From: Platerodrilus igneus
Lineage: Eukaryota; Arthropoda; Insecta; Coleoptera; Lycidae
NCBI GenBank assembly: GCA_036346225.1
Contig: JARFIW010000899.1
Location: 2,790,001 to 2,854,000 of the forward strand
DNA length: 64,000 bases
Direction of reading: 5' to 3'
Shown: in pieces, positions 1-10,574 of the stretch
Position numbering within the stretch: the first letter of the stretch is position 1
Layout of the letters: every line of letters starts with the position of its first letter
The notes under the pieces: generated by a model
Databases searched by the model: none
Told to the model about the DNA's origin: nothing
What the model saw: the letters and a program-made list of their open reading frames with translations, nothing else
Made by a program: the position numbers and the translations under genes

Positions 1-491
1 GGTTTGTCCTATTGAAAATTTATTTGCGTCGGTATTTTTATTTCGGGTTGTGGTGATACGTTCCTTATCGTTCTCTAATTTATCTTTTACCTTGTCGTAA
101 GTTATTTTTAGTTTTTCTTTGTGGTCTTTTGCATATTGTTGATATACTTCCTTGTTGTAGTGTATGTCATAGGGATTTCGTGAATCTGAATGTCCTAAGG
201 TTAATTCTAAGGGTGTAAAATTTGTCGATGAGTGAATTGTATTATTATAGGCGATTAGTGCGTATGACATTAAATTGGTTATATGTTCCTTCTTATAATT
301 TATTCTTAGTAATCGAATTTGTTCTAATAGGGTTAAATGTAGTCGTTCAATTAGTCCGTTTGATTCAGGGTGGTTTTCCGTTATGAAATGAATTTTTATT
401 TTGTGAAGTTCTAAAGTGTTCTGTATTGTCTCATTTTTAAATTCGCTACCATTGTCTAGACTTATTGATTCGGGTGTTCCATAAAAGGTGA
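1..491 (-). pseudogene. Ty3/Gypsy-type integrase core, partial
   Basis: The reverse complement stays open from about position 491 to the window edge. It reads as the C-terminal half of a retroviral-type integrase. The second catalytic Asp lies in SLDNGSEFK and the catalytic Glu in NGLIERLH, with exactly 35 residues between them, which is the D35E spacing of Ty3/Gypsy and errantivirus integrases. Downstream residues (YALIAYNNTIHSS, TPLELTLGH) match the usual tail of the core. The first catalytic Asp and the HHCC finger are missing because the frame stops matching at about 491, where an opposite-strand envelope sequence begins. It is a fragment of a rearranged element and cannot be active alone. 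The fold family is well supported. The exact subfamily (errantivirus-like) is inferred from the neighbouring envelope and LTR. Confidence 0.85.
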
Positions 492-873
492 AATACTGTA
501 TCAAGATCCCATAGCAACAAAGAAACTTGCAAACCTACCAGAACTACAGTTCAAGATAGAACACCAAGAAGACGAAGAAATAATCAAGAAACCTATGAAA
601 CTAGAGCATTTAGACTTAGACGACCTCAACCACGCCATGAAATTAGTGGAAAGTTACAAAGAACATTTAAGTAAACTCAAAACGCCAAAGTTACATTAGG
701 ATAATATAAGCGTTTGGACAATTGTATTAATCATTTTAATAACTTTTGTAATTATATATGTATCTTACAATATGTACTTTAGATATAAGAATGAAGGAAA
801 TAGTTCTAGATTTAAGGAAACAAAAAGAAATAAAGAAACGATAAGTATACCCTTAAAAATAATGAATTTTTAA
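492..873 (+). pseudogene. Errantivirus-like envelope C-terminus, broken
   Basis: A plus-strand frame runs from the integrase junction to a stop at 871-873, with one in-frame stop near 698. It has a LPELQ motif, a charged ectodomain-like segment, then a hydrophobic stretch of about 20 residues (roughly 718-780) followed by a basic, charged tail. That layout (stalk, transmembrane anchor, short cytoplasmic tail just before a polypurine tract and LTR) is that of the fusion-type envelope protein of insect errantiviruses. Only the C-terminal quarter or so is here, and it is interrupted, so it is a dead copy. The identification rests on layout and weak motif memory, so it is moderate. Another membrane protein of a retroelement is possible. 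Confidence 0.6.
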
Positions 874-935
874 TGAAATTGAATAATGAATTTTATGTAT
901 TTAAAAATTAAGTAAAACCTTAATTTTTCATTAAC

Positions 936-944
936 GGTGGGAGG
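936..944 (+). other. Polypurine tract
   Basis: GGTGGGAGG lies immediately before the AGTTA start of the LTR, the expected position of the plus-strand DNA primer in an LTR retroelement. Confidence 0.65.
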
Positions 945-1483
945 AGTTATGTATCCCCCAATTATCTATATGTATTGAATATATTGAATCTAATAGGAAT
1001 TATTAGAAATTGTTAAATAAAGTATAAGTTCATTGCAACATTGTAATACAAGGATAACCCAAAGAGGTTATCGACAGTTCATGAGAACGGACATGCAACT
1101 TTGCATCCGTGAGGGCAGTGATACTGCAGGTGGCAGGTCACAGGCGGTTAACATACCGCAATTACTTAGAATTAAGATTGTTACATTGTAATAAAGTGTA
1201 CAATTAAGAAAAACGCAGACATGAGATCTGCAAGTTCCCACAGCTGTGTGAGGGGCAGGTTATTATAAAAAGCCCGGGAGCTCAAGGCCCGGCAGTTAGT
1301 CTTCGAACTCCATAATTCGTTGTTCAAGCTACTCACATTAGTACAATTATTATTTTTTTATTAAAGTTACATTTTACAAGTTATTCAAAATTCCATTGTA
1401 ATTTCTGTTTTAAGTTAAAATAAATTTGTTAAGTCTTCGGAATTGTTTTTAAAAACACCGCTCCAAAGACCCGAACCTTAACT
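945..1483 (+). repeat. 3' LTR of the errantivirus-like element
   Basis: The segment starts AGTTATGTATCCCCC directly after a polypurine tract and can be closed at TAACT (1479-1483), giving inverted AGTTA...TAACT termini as in gypsy-type LTRs. It carries a TATA box, an initiator-like CAGTTAG and an AATAAA signal (1419-1424). A related sequence begins at 30049 and shares several blocks, including the start, a CAGGTCACAG block, GCAGACAT...TCTGCAAG and a CATAATTCG block. The 3' limit is inferred from terminal symmetry. No second LTR of this copy is in view, because the rest lies off the window or was rearranged. Confidence 0.65.
1264..1299 (+). promoter_or_regulatory. LTR core promoter
   Basis: TATAAAA at 1264-1270 is followed 30 bases later by an initiator-like CAGTTAG (A at 1294). 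This spacing is ideal for a TATA-driven start and would mark the U3/R border of the LTR. The related copy at 30049 lacks this block. Confidence 0.5.
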
Positions 1484-4400
1484 CGCTTCGTTCTTTAATA
1501 TAAAATAAATCAGCAATAATATATAATATATAATTTATAAATTTCCGTTCAGTAAAAATTAATACATAAAATTAATAATAGCATATAGACTCATTTACCT
1601 TTATGGTCTAAGATTCGTTACTAAGCTTCGTCAAGTTGTAAATTTGTCACTTCTTTATTAGCGTTCGAACGGGTAAGCGGCTCGGCAGGATAGTGAAGTC
1701 AAGATGGTCGTGTCTAAACACGTGGCCTCTAACACAGTCCAAAAAAAGATGAATAATTGATTGATTCTTCGTGTCTGGAGGTCGAACCTAGCAGCTGTAG
1801 CGTGAGGATGTTTTTGTATAAGTTCCACCTAGAGCGGTTCAGTTGATCCCTGCAGGCCTAAGGAGATGGAAGCTTCCCTTTCATCATTAATACAGTTGGT
1901 ATAAAATTATTTAAGTAAATTTTTTAACATTTTCCTTATAGTGCAATATCGGATATGATAAAATTTTATACAATATGGTATATGGTAATTTCATGTTATG
2001 CAGTTTCATATAATTCAACTTCACAAATAAATAATATCGAATAAACAAATCTGGGATCTAGAAAATTTGTTGGAGTACTAAATTTAATCAAGCAGAGGTT
2101 AGTTTCGTTAAATAGTGGTTGTATTCAGAAGAACTTTGGTAATTCCAGTAATAATTTTGAAAGTATTCACATGCTATCTGTTTGTGCGTCGCAGATAATT
2201 GATGGTTATAAAAATTTCCGACAGCTTAGGTCAAAGTCCTATTTCTTTCGTTCAGAGCAGTATTACAACACGTGAGTGTTCCTTAGAATTTAATCACTTT
2301 GAATATTAATTAACTGCATTAAGAGAATAGTACATTAAAAATTTTGTAACGTAAACAGCGTTTAAGGAAAGAAAGAATTAAATAACAAATCTATTGTTTG
2401 TCAGAATGTTTGCACATGCACACAAAGCTTACATTTAAAAAGTTGTGAATGACATTTTATGTCAGATATAAAAAACATATATTCAGTTGTCCTATTTAGA
2501 CCCCACATGTCATCTTACGTTAATTTAAAGTATGTTTAAATATTATGAGGTCATGAACTTTGATTTTTAATCAACATGTGGAATTCGCGTAATAACTGTT
2601 AAGTAAAAGTAACTTTGGTAACTACATGCTATTTTATCAGCATTTAGGTAATTAAATTTCATTGTGAAGGTCGAAGAAGTACTTCTATGGCTTGAAAAAA
2701 ATATGTAATATGAATAATTAATAAAACTCAAATCCTTACATTTAAATTTTGTAGAAAGATCCATTCAGAGAGTTTTATATTATCAAATACAATTCTTTAC
2801 TAGTATATTTCTGTTCCATAAAAATTATTAATGAAAATATTATAGAAATACGAATTAAAAATATTATAGTAACATGAATCCAGAAATTTATTCAAATAGA
2901 ATCTATTTTGTTTTTGCATGATTTTTTATTATTTAAAATTCAAGTAAAAATTACAAGTCATCCCTGATCAGAAGTTGTGTGTAATGAAAACAAATTCCCT
3001 GGGTGTATATTTTAGAAACCTAAATTCTATTATTTTATTTGTGGCAAATATTTTTGAGGACACAAATGGTGTCCATGTTGTACCTTTGTTTGTTCATAGG
3101 TCAAGCCGAGACATCTGTATGACATCTGGTGTTTAAGGTTTTGGTAAGTGTGTTTAAAAGAGTGAAATTCAGGTTTTATGGCTATGTTAGTGGTGTTAAC
3201 ATAAGGTTTCCGCATTCCCCTAATACAAGCACAGTTAAATTTTGGTGGTTATTGTATTGAAAAATATGGTGGCGCTCATTAAATATATTTTTGGTCTTTT
3301 GACAACCCATGACCCAAGCTCATGATCTGCCCAGAGCTAACACTCGACTAGCCGTTTATGTCTTAAAAGTTTTTCTTTTTCTCAAGCCATTTTCCATCTA
3401 ACTTTACCTTGGGCTTGCATTGATAATAAGAAATTCTCGACCTTGTGATATCAGGTTACGGTTTAGGAAATTTAAAGGTGTAATTTATTAGCTGATAGTC
3501 ACGAGGATAAATAAATATAATAAAAACAAAGTTAGAAAATTTTTTTATTACAATATGATTTTATTCACAAAAAAATTATGGCTATGTTCTGTTCATTCAC
3601 AGACGTGTGTAAATAAAGTGTATTCAAACTGTAAATAAACTTCTTCAATAGATTAAATTTCTTACTGTGGGATTTTTTTGTATCTACAAAACTGAGATTT
3701 TTCAGTAGTCTGTTTTTAGGGCCTAATACTTTTGGTTATTTTCTGTACATCGTTTGAGTTTTACTGCTTCTGTAACTTCATCCACGCGTTTTTGAACGGA
3801 AAAGTTGCCGACAGTAGGTGACACATTCGTGAAAACATTTTGAGTTTGTGAACTAAGATAATATTTCAAGTTAATTTGAGAAAGACGTCACCCAAATCAG
3901 CAACAAAAAGAAACTAAGCGGTTTGGCACTAATTATTTCTACTCTCGTAAAGAAGAGTAAGCGAAAGAGACCGAACTCGATGCATCTAAAAGTTGCAAAT
4001 TACGTATGTTATTTTACTTTCCTAGTGAGGAAGTTTTGACATATGCTCTACCTAGTCTCCGGATTAACCTCTTAATATTGTTATTTACAGGCTGTCCTGC
4101 ACATTTCAATTTATATTTCATTCTAACAACCGCTTTTTCTGTAACAAAGTCTGAAATGAGTGTGTTTACGTTGAAAATGGCACGGGGCTTTATAACAGGT
4201 CGGTATAACTGGTGATCTAACAACAGCGGATGTTGAACAAAGCATCAAGTACGTTTGTCGTCGTTGCTCACGTTTCAAGTCCAACTAACGATAATTATGT
4301 TTAAAAATCCATATATCACTGAATTCATCTGTTTCATGCTGTTGTTCGTTTAGCCTAGAAAAGTGCTTTATGAACAAATGTAGACTCATATTTTGGACGA

Positions 4401-5736
4401 TTAACTTAAATCCTCCTTTTATCTTAATTTTAACTTCGTGTTCGGGACAAATTCAAAATTGAAAAATAAATTAGGCTAAATTTAAAAAACAGCAAACTCA
4501 ATAAAGGAAGGTTTTTGACCCTCCAATTCCGCACGATGCTGAAATGAAACCACACCGTGAAACCTCCGGAGAGCTATACAATTTTAGTGCTTTTTAAAGT
4601 ATTCTAAAACCGGAAAGCTCAGTGGCACTTAACGGTTTTAGAGCACGAAATGCTTACAATAAATAATATCACATTGTGCTTGGTTGTAATGCAATAACAA
4701 CCGAATTGTTAGCATGTGTAATGAGAATACCAAATTGCCCCTACATGTAATGAACAAATCGTAGTATATAATTTGTATTTTACATAAAAGCCTGTGTTTG
4801 GGCATTCATTTCTAAATAGGTTTCCTCGCATCAAGTTTGTCGCATTTTAGCTTACATTCAAATCAAATTCGTTGTACTAAAAACATGGTCGAGATCCCGG
4901 ACTGCGTAACCACCAAATACCGTGGCGTGTATCCAGACATAGAACGAGCAAATCTATAACCTGCCACTGTGAAAACCTCAACAGCGAAAACAAGCGCTTG
5001 CTTATGCTACATGACATCATATCACGTTCCTCTTAAATCACTAAAAATAACAACGTACAACCATACACGCACCTCATTACGGAAGCAAACTTCATTTTAA
5101 CTTCACCTTCAGTCTATTTTTAATTTTTGTGACCAGAGCAATGGGGTTGTGATTGCAGCGTAGAAACCTAAATAAAACAATTAGAAAAATAGTCAATAAC
5201 TTTGATGCACACAGTACTTAGAACGAATATATATCTAGGTTTCATTTCTTAAGAATTGCAATAAATTAATACAACTTCTGACATTGGAGCTGGATTAGCT
5301 AACGAGAGCCAAGAAAACACTTTGATACTATAGAGGATCATGGATCTCAAAATGTGGTTGGCTAAATACAGAGTCTTATATTAGTTAGAACTAAAGGACA
5401 ATTTGGCAAACTGCAATTCTAGAATAATCCTAAATCAAGTTTTGGCAGCGGAAGTTATTGGTTAAAAGCCATGAAAAAATTTTTCACACTGAAGAGTAAA
5501 TATAACAAATGGTTCTCTCTGACTTATAGAGAATGGCATCTCCGTTAATTACTTTATAATAAGAGCAATGTATGAAAGTTAAACAAAAACTCTTTCTGAT
5601 AATTATTTAGCCCAGTTAAATGACTCGAAATTTGTCGATTTGGCGGAAACTGCGCTGAAACTATGTAAACAGGCTTGTTTAGGGTACTATGCAACCTATT
5701 AAAAGTACCAACATGTAGACGCTACGTTGCGGGCAG
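1484..5736. other. Unassigned AT-rich DNA
   Basis: I see no recognisable gene, RNA or repeat boundary in this stretch. Open frames of 60-75 codons occur on both strands but resemble nothing and have no supporting context. Part of 3040-3330 weakly resembles 31650-31860 (see the rejected list). Confidence 0.4.
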
Positions 5737-6215
5737 GGGAGGCTCCAAAAGGTCCAAAAATTGGTTTTTCGCAAATAACTCAAAAAATATCAACTTTACG
5801 GAAATTTATGTAGATATCAAAATTGTAGCTTACAAAATCCCGCACAATTTCATTTTTACTCAAGTCTGTACGACCAAATGGAGCAGAGATATAATTTTTT
5901 AAACACCGGTAATTTTGCGACGCAACGAAATCGCGTACGCGCGTCGCGTATTTTTCGCTATTATCTCAAAAATGGACTTTCGAATCGAGAAATGTTTTAA
6001 ATAAAAGTTGTAGAGAAATCTGATTACGAACAATTTCGTTTTTTATTCATTTCTGTACGGCCCAAATTCGCCGAGTTATTAATTAAATGTTGACAGTAGA
6101 TGAATTACAGTTAAAATCAGCATTAATTCTTAAAGTATAGGTCGTACATATATAGTCTAAAATGAACTCTCGAATTGAAAAATGTTCGAAATAAAAGTCT
6201 TATTGAATGTAATTA
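5737..6215 (+). repeat. Left inverted arm of the 2.7-kb element
   Basis: This arm pairs with 7965-8401 in reverse complement over nearly its whole length, with scattered substitutions and small indels. The outermost matching bases are the GGCTCCAAAAGGTCCAAAAA-like end. Confidence 0.75.
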
Positions 6216-6490
6216 CGAAAATAGTTGTTGATCTTCTTCTTCTTCATTTGCACTATTTGAATAGTTTTCATCCGATTTGGAATCGCTCATTTCATCAGAT
6301 ACGAACATATTTAGGCAGTCGTTCTGATTGCAATTAGCACAGAGGTTAAAACATATTAACCCTGCCCTTTTGGAGCCACATGATCCGGTGCAATTCGATT
6401 TGCATTTACATGCAATTAATTTAAGAAGCTCCTTGAGTACAGAAGGATCACTTGTGAGAACAGGCTTAAAGCACTCATCAATTAATATTT
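6205..6490 (-). pseudogene. CXC-type cysteine-rich C-terminus
   Basis: On the minus strand a frame reads a short lead (DECFKPVLTSDPSVLKELLK), then a cysteine cluster with the order CKCKSNC, TGSC, AGLICFNLC, ANCNQNDCLN, then an acidic tail rich in Asp, Glu and Ser. The arrangement resembles the tesmin/TSO1-like CXC half-motif (CxC..C..C..GLxC..C..C...C.N). The same kind of tail is common at the C-terminus of repeat-encoded proteins in insect genomes. Only this end is readable, and the frame upstream towards 6880 is not recognisable. It sits inside the long-inverted-arm element, so it may be the end of that element's own protein. Its enzymatic function cannot be told from this fragment. Confidence 0.55.
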
Positions 6491-6693
6491 AATATTTGTT
6501 AACAATAAAGATATTTCTTAATAGTAAATATACCTTATTTAATTCAAAGAAACTTTTTTTTCAGTGTCATTTTTACAATATAATCTACATAAACAATAAT
6601 AAAAATAAAATACTTACATTTTATTAATCAATTGCTATTTTATTACTTTGAACCCTTCTCAATCTTTAGTGCCTATGTACAGTACTATCGGTC

Positions 6694-6879
6694 CTAAAAA
6701 TATCGGCCTAGTACCAAACGATTTAGAAAGACCCCAATAATAACTTCTGATACTTCAATAAGTACAGAAAAATGGTTCAGAGCACATTTTTTCATCATTT
6801 CAGACGACTCATGGTGATGATCTGCTACATACGTAAACTTACCCGTCTTTTGAAACGCCAGTTTCACATCACGATGCAT
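6694..6879 (-). other. Short open frame inside the inverted-arm element
   Basis: A 61-codon frame beginning MHRDVKLAFQKTGKF and containing DHHHESSEMM lies upstream, on the same strand, of the cysteine-rich remnant. It may be an earlier part of the same lost protein. I do not recognise it, and there is a gap with stops between the two. Confidence 0.2.
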
Positions 6880-7092
6880 TCAAAATTACATGCCTCAAAC
6901 TCTATTTTATAAAAAAGTTTATCAGCTTTAATTTCGGTCTCTTGAAGTTTTTCATAAAGCTAATAGGAATGAAGATATTTACAAAAAACGAATGCTAATG
7001 CAATTTTTCCATAATTTATCAAAAATACAGCAATATTCGTAAACTTATTTATATAACACATACTTTGCGAAGGACTTATATTACTCCAGCAC

Positions 7093-7094
<2 letters not shown>

Positions 7095-7147
<53 letters not shown>

Positions 7148-7536
7148 GTGTTTGAATATTAATATGGGTTTAAGTGCTGGTAGATTAAAACTCTTTAAAT
7201 GCCTATCGGATCTATATTTTATCCTTGATCACAGGCTTTTAAATTGAGAAAATAAAATTGGCTTCTAATGAATGGATTTTGTACATAAAGTTTTGGATTT
7301 TATTGCTTTTTGAAGTTGTAAAATTTTAATACTTTTACAAATTATACAATTTTACAACTTCAAAAAGCAATAAAATCCAAAACTTTTATGTACAAAATCC
7401 ATTCATTTAGAAGCCAATTTTATTTTCTCAATTTAAAAGCCTGTGATCAAGGATAAAATATAGATCCGAAAATTTAGGCATTTAAAAGAGTTTTTTAAAT
7501 CCTACCAGCTGACCTTAAACCCATAATTGAAGAATA

Positions 7537-7576
<40 letters not shown>
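7095..7576. repeat. Nested hairpin flanked by (AT)n
   Basis: Arms at about 7148-7325 and 7347-7545 are near-perfect inverted copies around a loop of about 20 bases (7326-7346). Each arm ends in an AT microsatellite (7098-7144 and about 7541-7576). The inner centre (about 7336) differs from the centre of the outer arms (about 7069), so this is a separate hairpin, perhaps a foldback MITE inserted at a TA-rich site and flanked by expanded AT runs. Confidence 0.75.
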
Positions 7577-7581
<5 letters not shown>

Positions 7582-7964
7582 GAAAATAATAACGACCTAA
7601 ATATTTGTAATAAAATTGATTCGTGGGTTTGAAGTAATGAAAACAAGATAAAATAAATTTTTGAAAAATTATTATCCGCATATTTTTGGACTAAAATGTT
7701 AATTTAACAAAAATGGATTTTTTTCTTAAATATTTAAACTCGTCAACGTTTCAATGAAAAAAGCTCTACGACGTCTCATTTTAAAGATACTTAAAATATC
7801 TTCAAGAAAAATGCATAACATTAATGCCTTCAAGCAATCAGAAAAAGTTATTTTCCCAAATGCACTCACAAATGACATTTTTTCATGGTTATTGCTCTTA
7901 ACTTCAAGCTATCTTTACCAAAATGGATTCGTTCAAAATTTTAATCTCTTCTACTTTCATTATA

Positions 7965-8401
7965 CTTACTATATGTGTACGACCTATACTTTCAGAGTTA
8001 ATACTGATTTTTACATGCAAAACATCCACTATCAACATAAAAAAATTGTCTTTTAATTAATAACTCGGCGAATTTGAGCCATACAGAAATGAATAAAAAA
8101 TAAAATTGTTCGCAATTAAATTCTCTACAACTTTTATTTATAACATTTTTCGATTCGAGAGTCCATTTTCAAGATATTAGTGAAAAATGCGCGACACGCG
8201 TACGCGTTTTCGTTACGTCGCAAAACTACCTATGTTTAAAAAAATTATCTCTGCTCCATTTGGTCGTACAGACTTGAATAAAAAACGAAATTGTGCGAAA
8301 TTTTGTGAGGTAAGATTTTGATATTAACATAAATTCCCGCAAAGTTAACATTGTCCGAGTTATTTGCGAAAAACTGATTTTTTTTTTGGATTTTTTAGAC
8401 C
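7965..8401 (-). repeat. Right inverted arm of the 2.7-kb element
   Basis: This is the reverse-complement partner of 5737-6215. It ends in ...GGATTTTTTAG just before the Gypsy RNase H frame resumes. Confidence 0.75.
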
Positions 8402-8632
8402 CCTCTTAGCGATCTACGACGAAAAACTGCCAACAGAAGTCCATACGGATGCTTTCCAGAAGGGACTTGCTGGCATTTTGGTACAAAGACACGATGGCTG
8501 TCTAAAGCCCGTTATGTATTATTCAAGACAGGCTACTTAGAAAGAATATAAGTACTACTCCTACAAATTAGAAACCATTGCCGTAGTAACCTCGTTGAAG
8601 CATTTTCGAATATATCTAATAGGCATACAATT
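8402..8632 (+). pseudogene. Gypsy RNase H domain, first part
   Basis: The plus-strand frame reads PLLAIYDEKLPTEVHTDA, then KGLAGILVQ, KPVMYYSRQ, an in-frame stop, YYSYKLETIAVVTSLKHFR and YLIGIQF. These are standard landmarks of the RNase H domain after the reverse transcriptase of Ty3/Gypsy pol (TDA first acidic residue, LETLAVV-type Glu). The reading is interrupted exactly at GIQF by a LINE insertion and resumes at 14284. On the left it is cut by the inverted-arm element, so the RT, protease and gag are missing here. One nonsense codon shows it is dead. Confidence 0.85.
8621..8632 (+). repeat. Left target-site duplication of the LINE
   Basis: AGGCATACAATT is repeated exactly at 14284-14295. 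Both copies lie within the same Gypsy RNase H codons, which proves the LINE insertion point. Confidence 0.85.
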
Positions 8633-9305
8633 TTTCCCGTGTAGTTGGTGGCTACCCATCGGGCGCGTCCCCAGGTGGCGGATAGGGGGGACCCAGTGTC
8701 ACCGTACGAGTAATCGTTCGCTGCCATCGGGTTATGTGACAGAATAAGCCTAGCACTCGTAATGATCCAGAGCGCTGAGTAGCATAAAACCTACAATATG
8801 CGAAGGAACGAGTGTACGTCAATGCGGACTAAACCCCGCATGATGATGGTTTAGGTTAATCTCACATCGCGGACCAAACCACCAAACCCTTACTGCTACA
8901 TGGGCCGGTAGCGGTCTGCACAGGGGTCTAGGCCACCTCGTGTTTGTGCCGTGCGAGGCGACCCGTGTCGGTCGGATGATGGGATCCTGGTGGTTGAGCC
9001 ACACCTGAGGCGGTTTAGATCCTCAGTGTCTGGCAACACGCCACTTTGGCCCAGATTTCACCTAGACGGGGGGTCGAGACTAACCCATCTCGATCAATCG
9101 GCTGTGTCGTCGGGTCAGACTGCCGACTGGGTGAGCTCTTGGAGGTGAAGGGCGTGCAGCCGGTACTGTGGGTGAGCAGCACATGCTACATGTGTGCTGC
9201 TACAAAGCGGTATGCGGGCTCGTACGTCAGTCATCTTAACACACCCCAATCTTGGGCTCCGCGGTGGGTGGGGAGCTGGGAAGATGAACTTTATTTATTA
9301 AAAAC

Positions 9306-10493
9306 ATGGATCCTATAGTTAATGTAGCTAATCCAGAGGGTGCGTCCTCGGACACCCCTCAAGTTTTGTTGCAGGTCCCACAGGAACTGCAACGAAAAGA
9401 ACAACGACATCAGCCCCAAGGTGGGGAGAAGGTTAAGCCAGAGGAGTGGCAACAGCAGCGCCCACAGAGAAAGCGAATCAGTGGGGCTGAACAGAAAAGA
9501 AGGAGGAGGGCCCGTTTGGCGGCACAGGGGGGTGTAGTGGAAAAGGCTGGCCCTATGGCTAACCTATCCACGACACAACCTGGTGCCAATCAAACACCCT
9601 CCACTTCAAAACCATCCACCTCCACCCCTAGGCCTGCAGAGGCCAAGACGCGGAGCATGAAAAGAGCCAGATCTGAGGGCACCCCTCCGCAAGGTAGACC
9701 GCGGAAGAGGGGCTGTCAGACTAGCACTAAACAGCCCGTCACTGGCAGCTACGTGGAGGCAGCTGCTAGGCACCTTCAGGTGGCTGTCATAGACAAGAAC
9801 AACCCTTGGGGTAAGATTACCAAGGCCCAAGCAGAGACCTTGCAACTAGCAATTGAGAAGTCTTCGGACGACCATCTGTTCGCCCTTCCCAATGATAGCG
9901 CTCCCCCGACCTTTAGGAGGTGGGCGTACTCGGGCGAGATCTTCCGGATCTGGTGCGAGGATGACCACTCCCTAACATGGATTACGGAGGCGGTTGGCAA
10001 CCTCCCACTACTGTGGGAGGCTGCACGCCTTACTGTCGTCCAGGTGGGACTGTTGCCTAGGCTCCTGAAGGCGGCGCTGTGGATTCCGCGGCCCCCGGAA
10101 GACATGGATGTCGTCCAAAGGCGTCTGCGTGTACAGAACCCCTGGGCTGACACATCCAAGTGGTGCGTCTTCCACACCGCCACAAGAGATCAACCTCCAG
10201 GGAGGCTGATAGTCTTTGGCGTTGGGGAAGACGTGAGGGAGACTATCAACAGAAAGGGAGGCAAGCTACACTACAAGCTCACCTTACTAAATCTCAAAAT
10301 ACAAAAATTGCAACCTGCCGCAGAGGCAGCCCAACCGGCTGCCGCGCAACAGCAGGCTCAACCTCCACCTCCTGAACAGCTAAAGCGAGCTTCGCTCCTA
10401 CAGCAACCTCAGGAGGCTGAGGTAGGCGAACCATCGACTGCGTCAAGCAGTCAGATGGGCACAGTAGACTCCGATCCGCTGCTAGTGGGATGA
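9306..10493 (+). CDS. LINE ORF1 protein with DUF4780-like domain
   Basis: This intact 395-codon frame starts at ATG 9306 in the LINE 5' region. The first 150 residues are disordered, rich in Gln, Pro, Arg and Lys, with nuclear-localisation-like clusters (EQKRRRRARL, GRPRKRG). Residues about 155-330 form a folded region with LTWITEAVGNLPLLWEAA, LLKAALWIP, RRLRVQNPWAD and RLIVFGVGED, resembling DUF4780 of insect retroelement ORF1 proteins. The tail is Gln/Ala/Pro-rich. No CCHC knuckle is visible. By family role it would bind the element RNA and form the ribonucleoprotein used for target-primed reverse transcription in the nucleus. ORF2 follows after about 80 bases. It is the only long recognised frame in the window without a break. 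Confidence 0.8.
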   Translation: MDPIVNVANPEGASSDTPQVLLQVPQELQRKEQRHQPQGGEKVKPEEWQQQRPQRKRISGAEQKRRRRARLAAQGGVVEKAGPMANLSTTQPGANQTPSTSKPSTSTPRPAEAKTRSMKRARSEGTPPQGRPRKRGCQTSTKQPVTGSYVEAAARHLQVAVIDKNNPWGKITKAQAETLQLAIEKSSDDHLFALPNDSAPPTFRRWAYSGEIFRIWCEDDHSLTWITEAVGNLPLLWEAARLTVVQVGLLPRLLKAALWIPRPPEDMDVVQRRLRVQNPWADTSKWCVFHTATRDQPPGRLIVFGVGEDVRETINRKGGKLHYKLTLLNLKIQKLQPAAEAAQPAAAQQQAQPPPPEQLKRASLLQQPQEAEVGEPSTASSSQMGTVDSDPLLVG

Positions 10494-10574
10494 CTTGCGG
10501 AAGAGTACAGTAAAGCGTCACTGGACAGCCCGCCCAGCGAGGCTTGATAAGCAAGTTTGACCCATCACAGACCA

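Larger units (their letters stand above)
5737..8401. mobile_element. Element with long inverted arms
   Basis: Two inverted arms of roughly 440-480 bases (about 5737-6215 and 7965-8401) bound a 2.7-kb unit. Matching blocks include TTTTTCGCAAATAACTC, a block around CCAAATGGAGCAGAGATA, GCGTACGCG, the CGATTCGAGA/TCTCGAATCG block and a block around GTACGGCCCAAATTCGCCGA, each in reverse order on the other side. Between the arms are a cysteine-rich coding remnant on the minus strand and a second, independent hairpin. Long inverted arms around coding sequence suggest a DNA transposon or foldback element. The right end abuts Gypsy RNase H sequence, so it probably landed in that element or was joined to it by deletion. 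No target duplication is clear. Confidence 0.7.

Noticed and set aside
2207..2275. TATAAAAA followed by a GTGAGTG donor-like site, as in a gene start
   Set aside because: No initiator at the right distance, no coding exon and no downstream acceptor were found; AT-rich DNA gives such motifs by chance.
3040..3330. Weak resemblance to 31650-31860 (GAGGACACAAATGGTGTCC-like block, TGGTGGCGC block)
   Set aside because: The matches are short, and the sequence between them does not align, so a third copy of the long LTR cannot be claimed.
4006..4223. Overlapping open frames on both strands of 69 codons
   Set aside because: No motif, no context and mutual overlap; typical chance frames.
7095..7247. 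Open frame across the (AT)n run
   Set aside because: It is a simple-repeat translation (alternating Tyr-Ile) starting at TTG, not a gene.
8533..9318. Several open frames in the LINE 5' region
   Set aside because: GC-rich leader with few stops; frames overlap on both strands and ORF1 starts at 9306.
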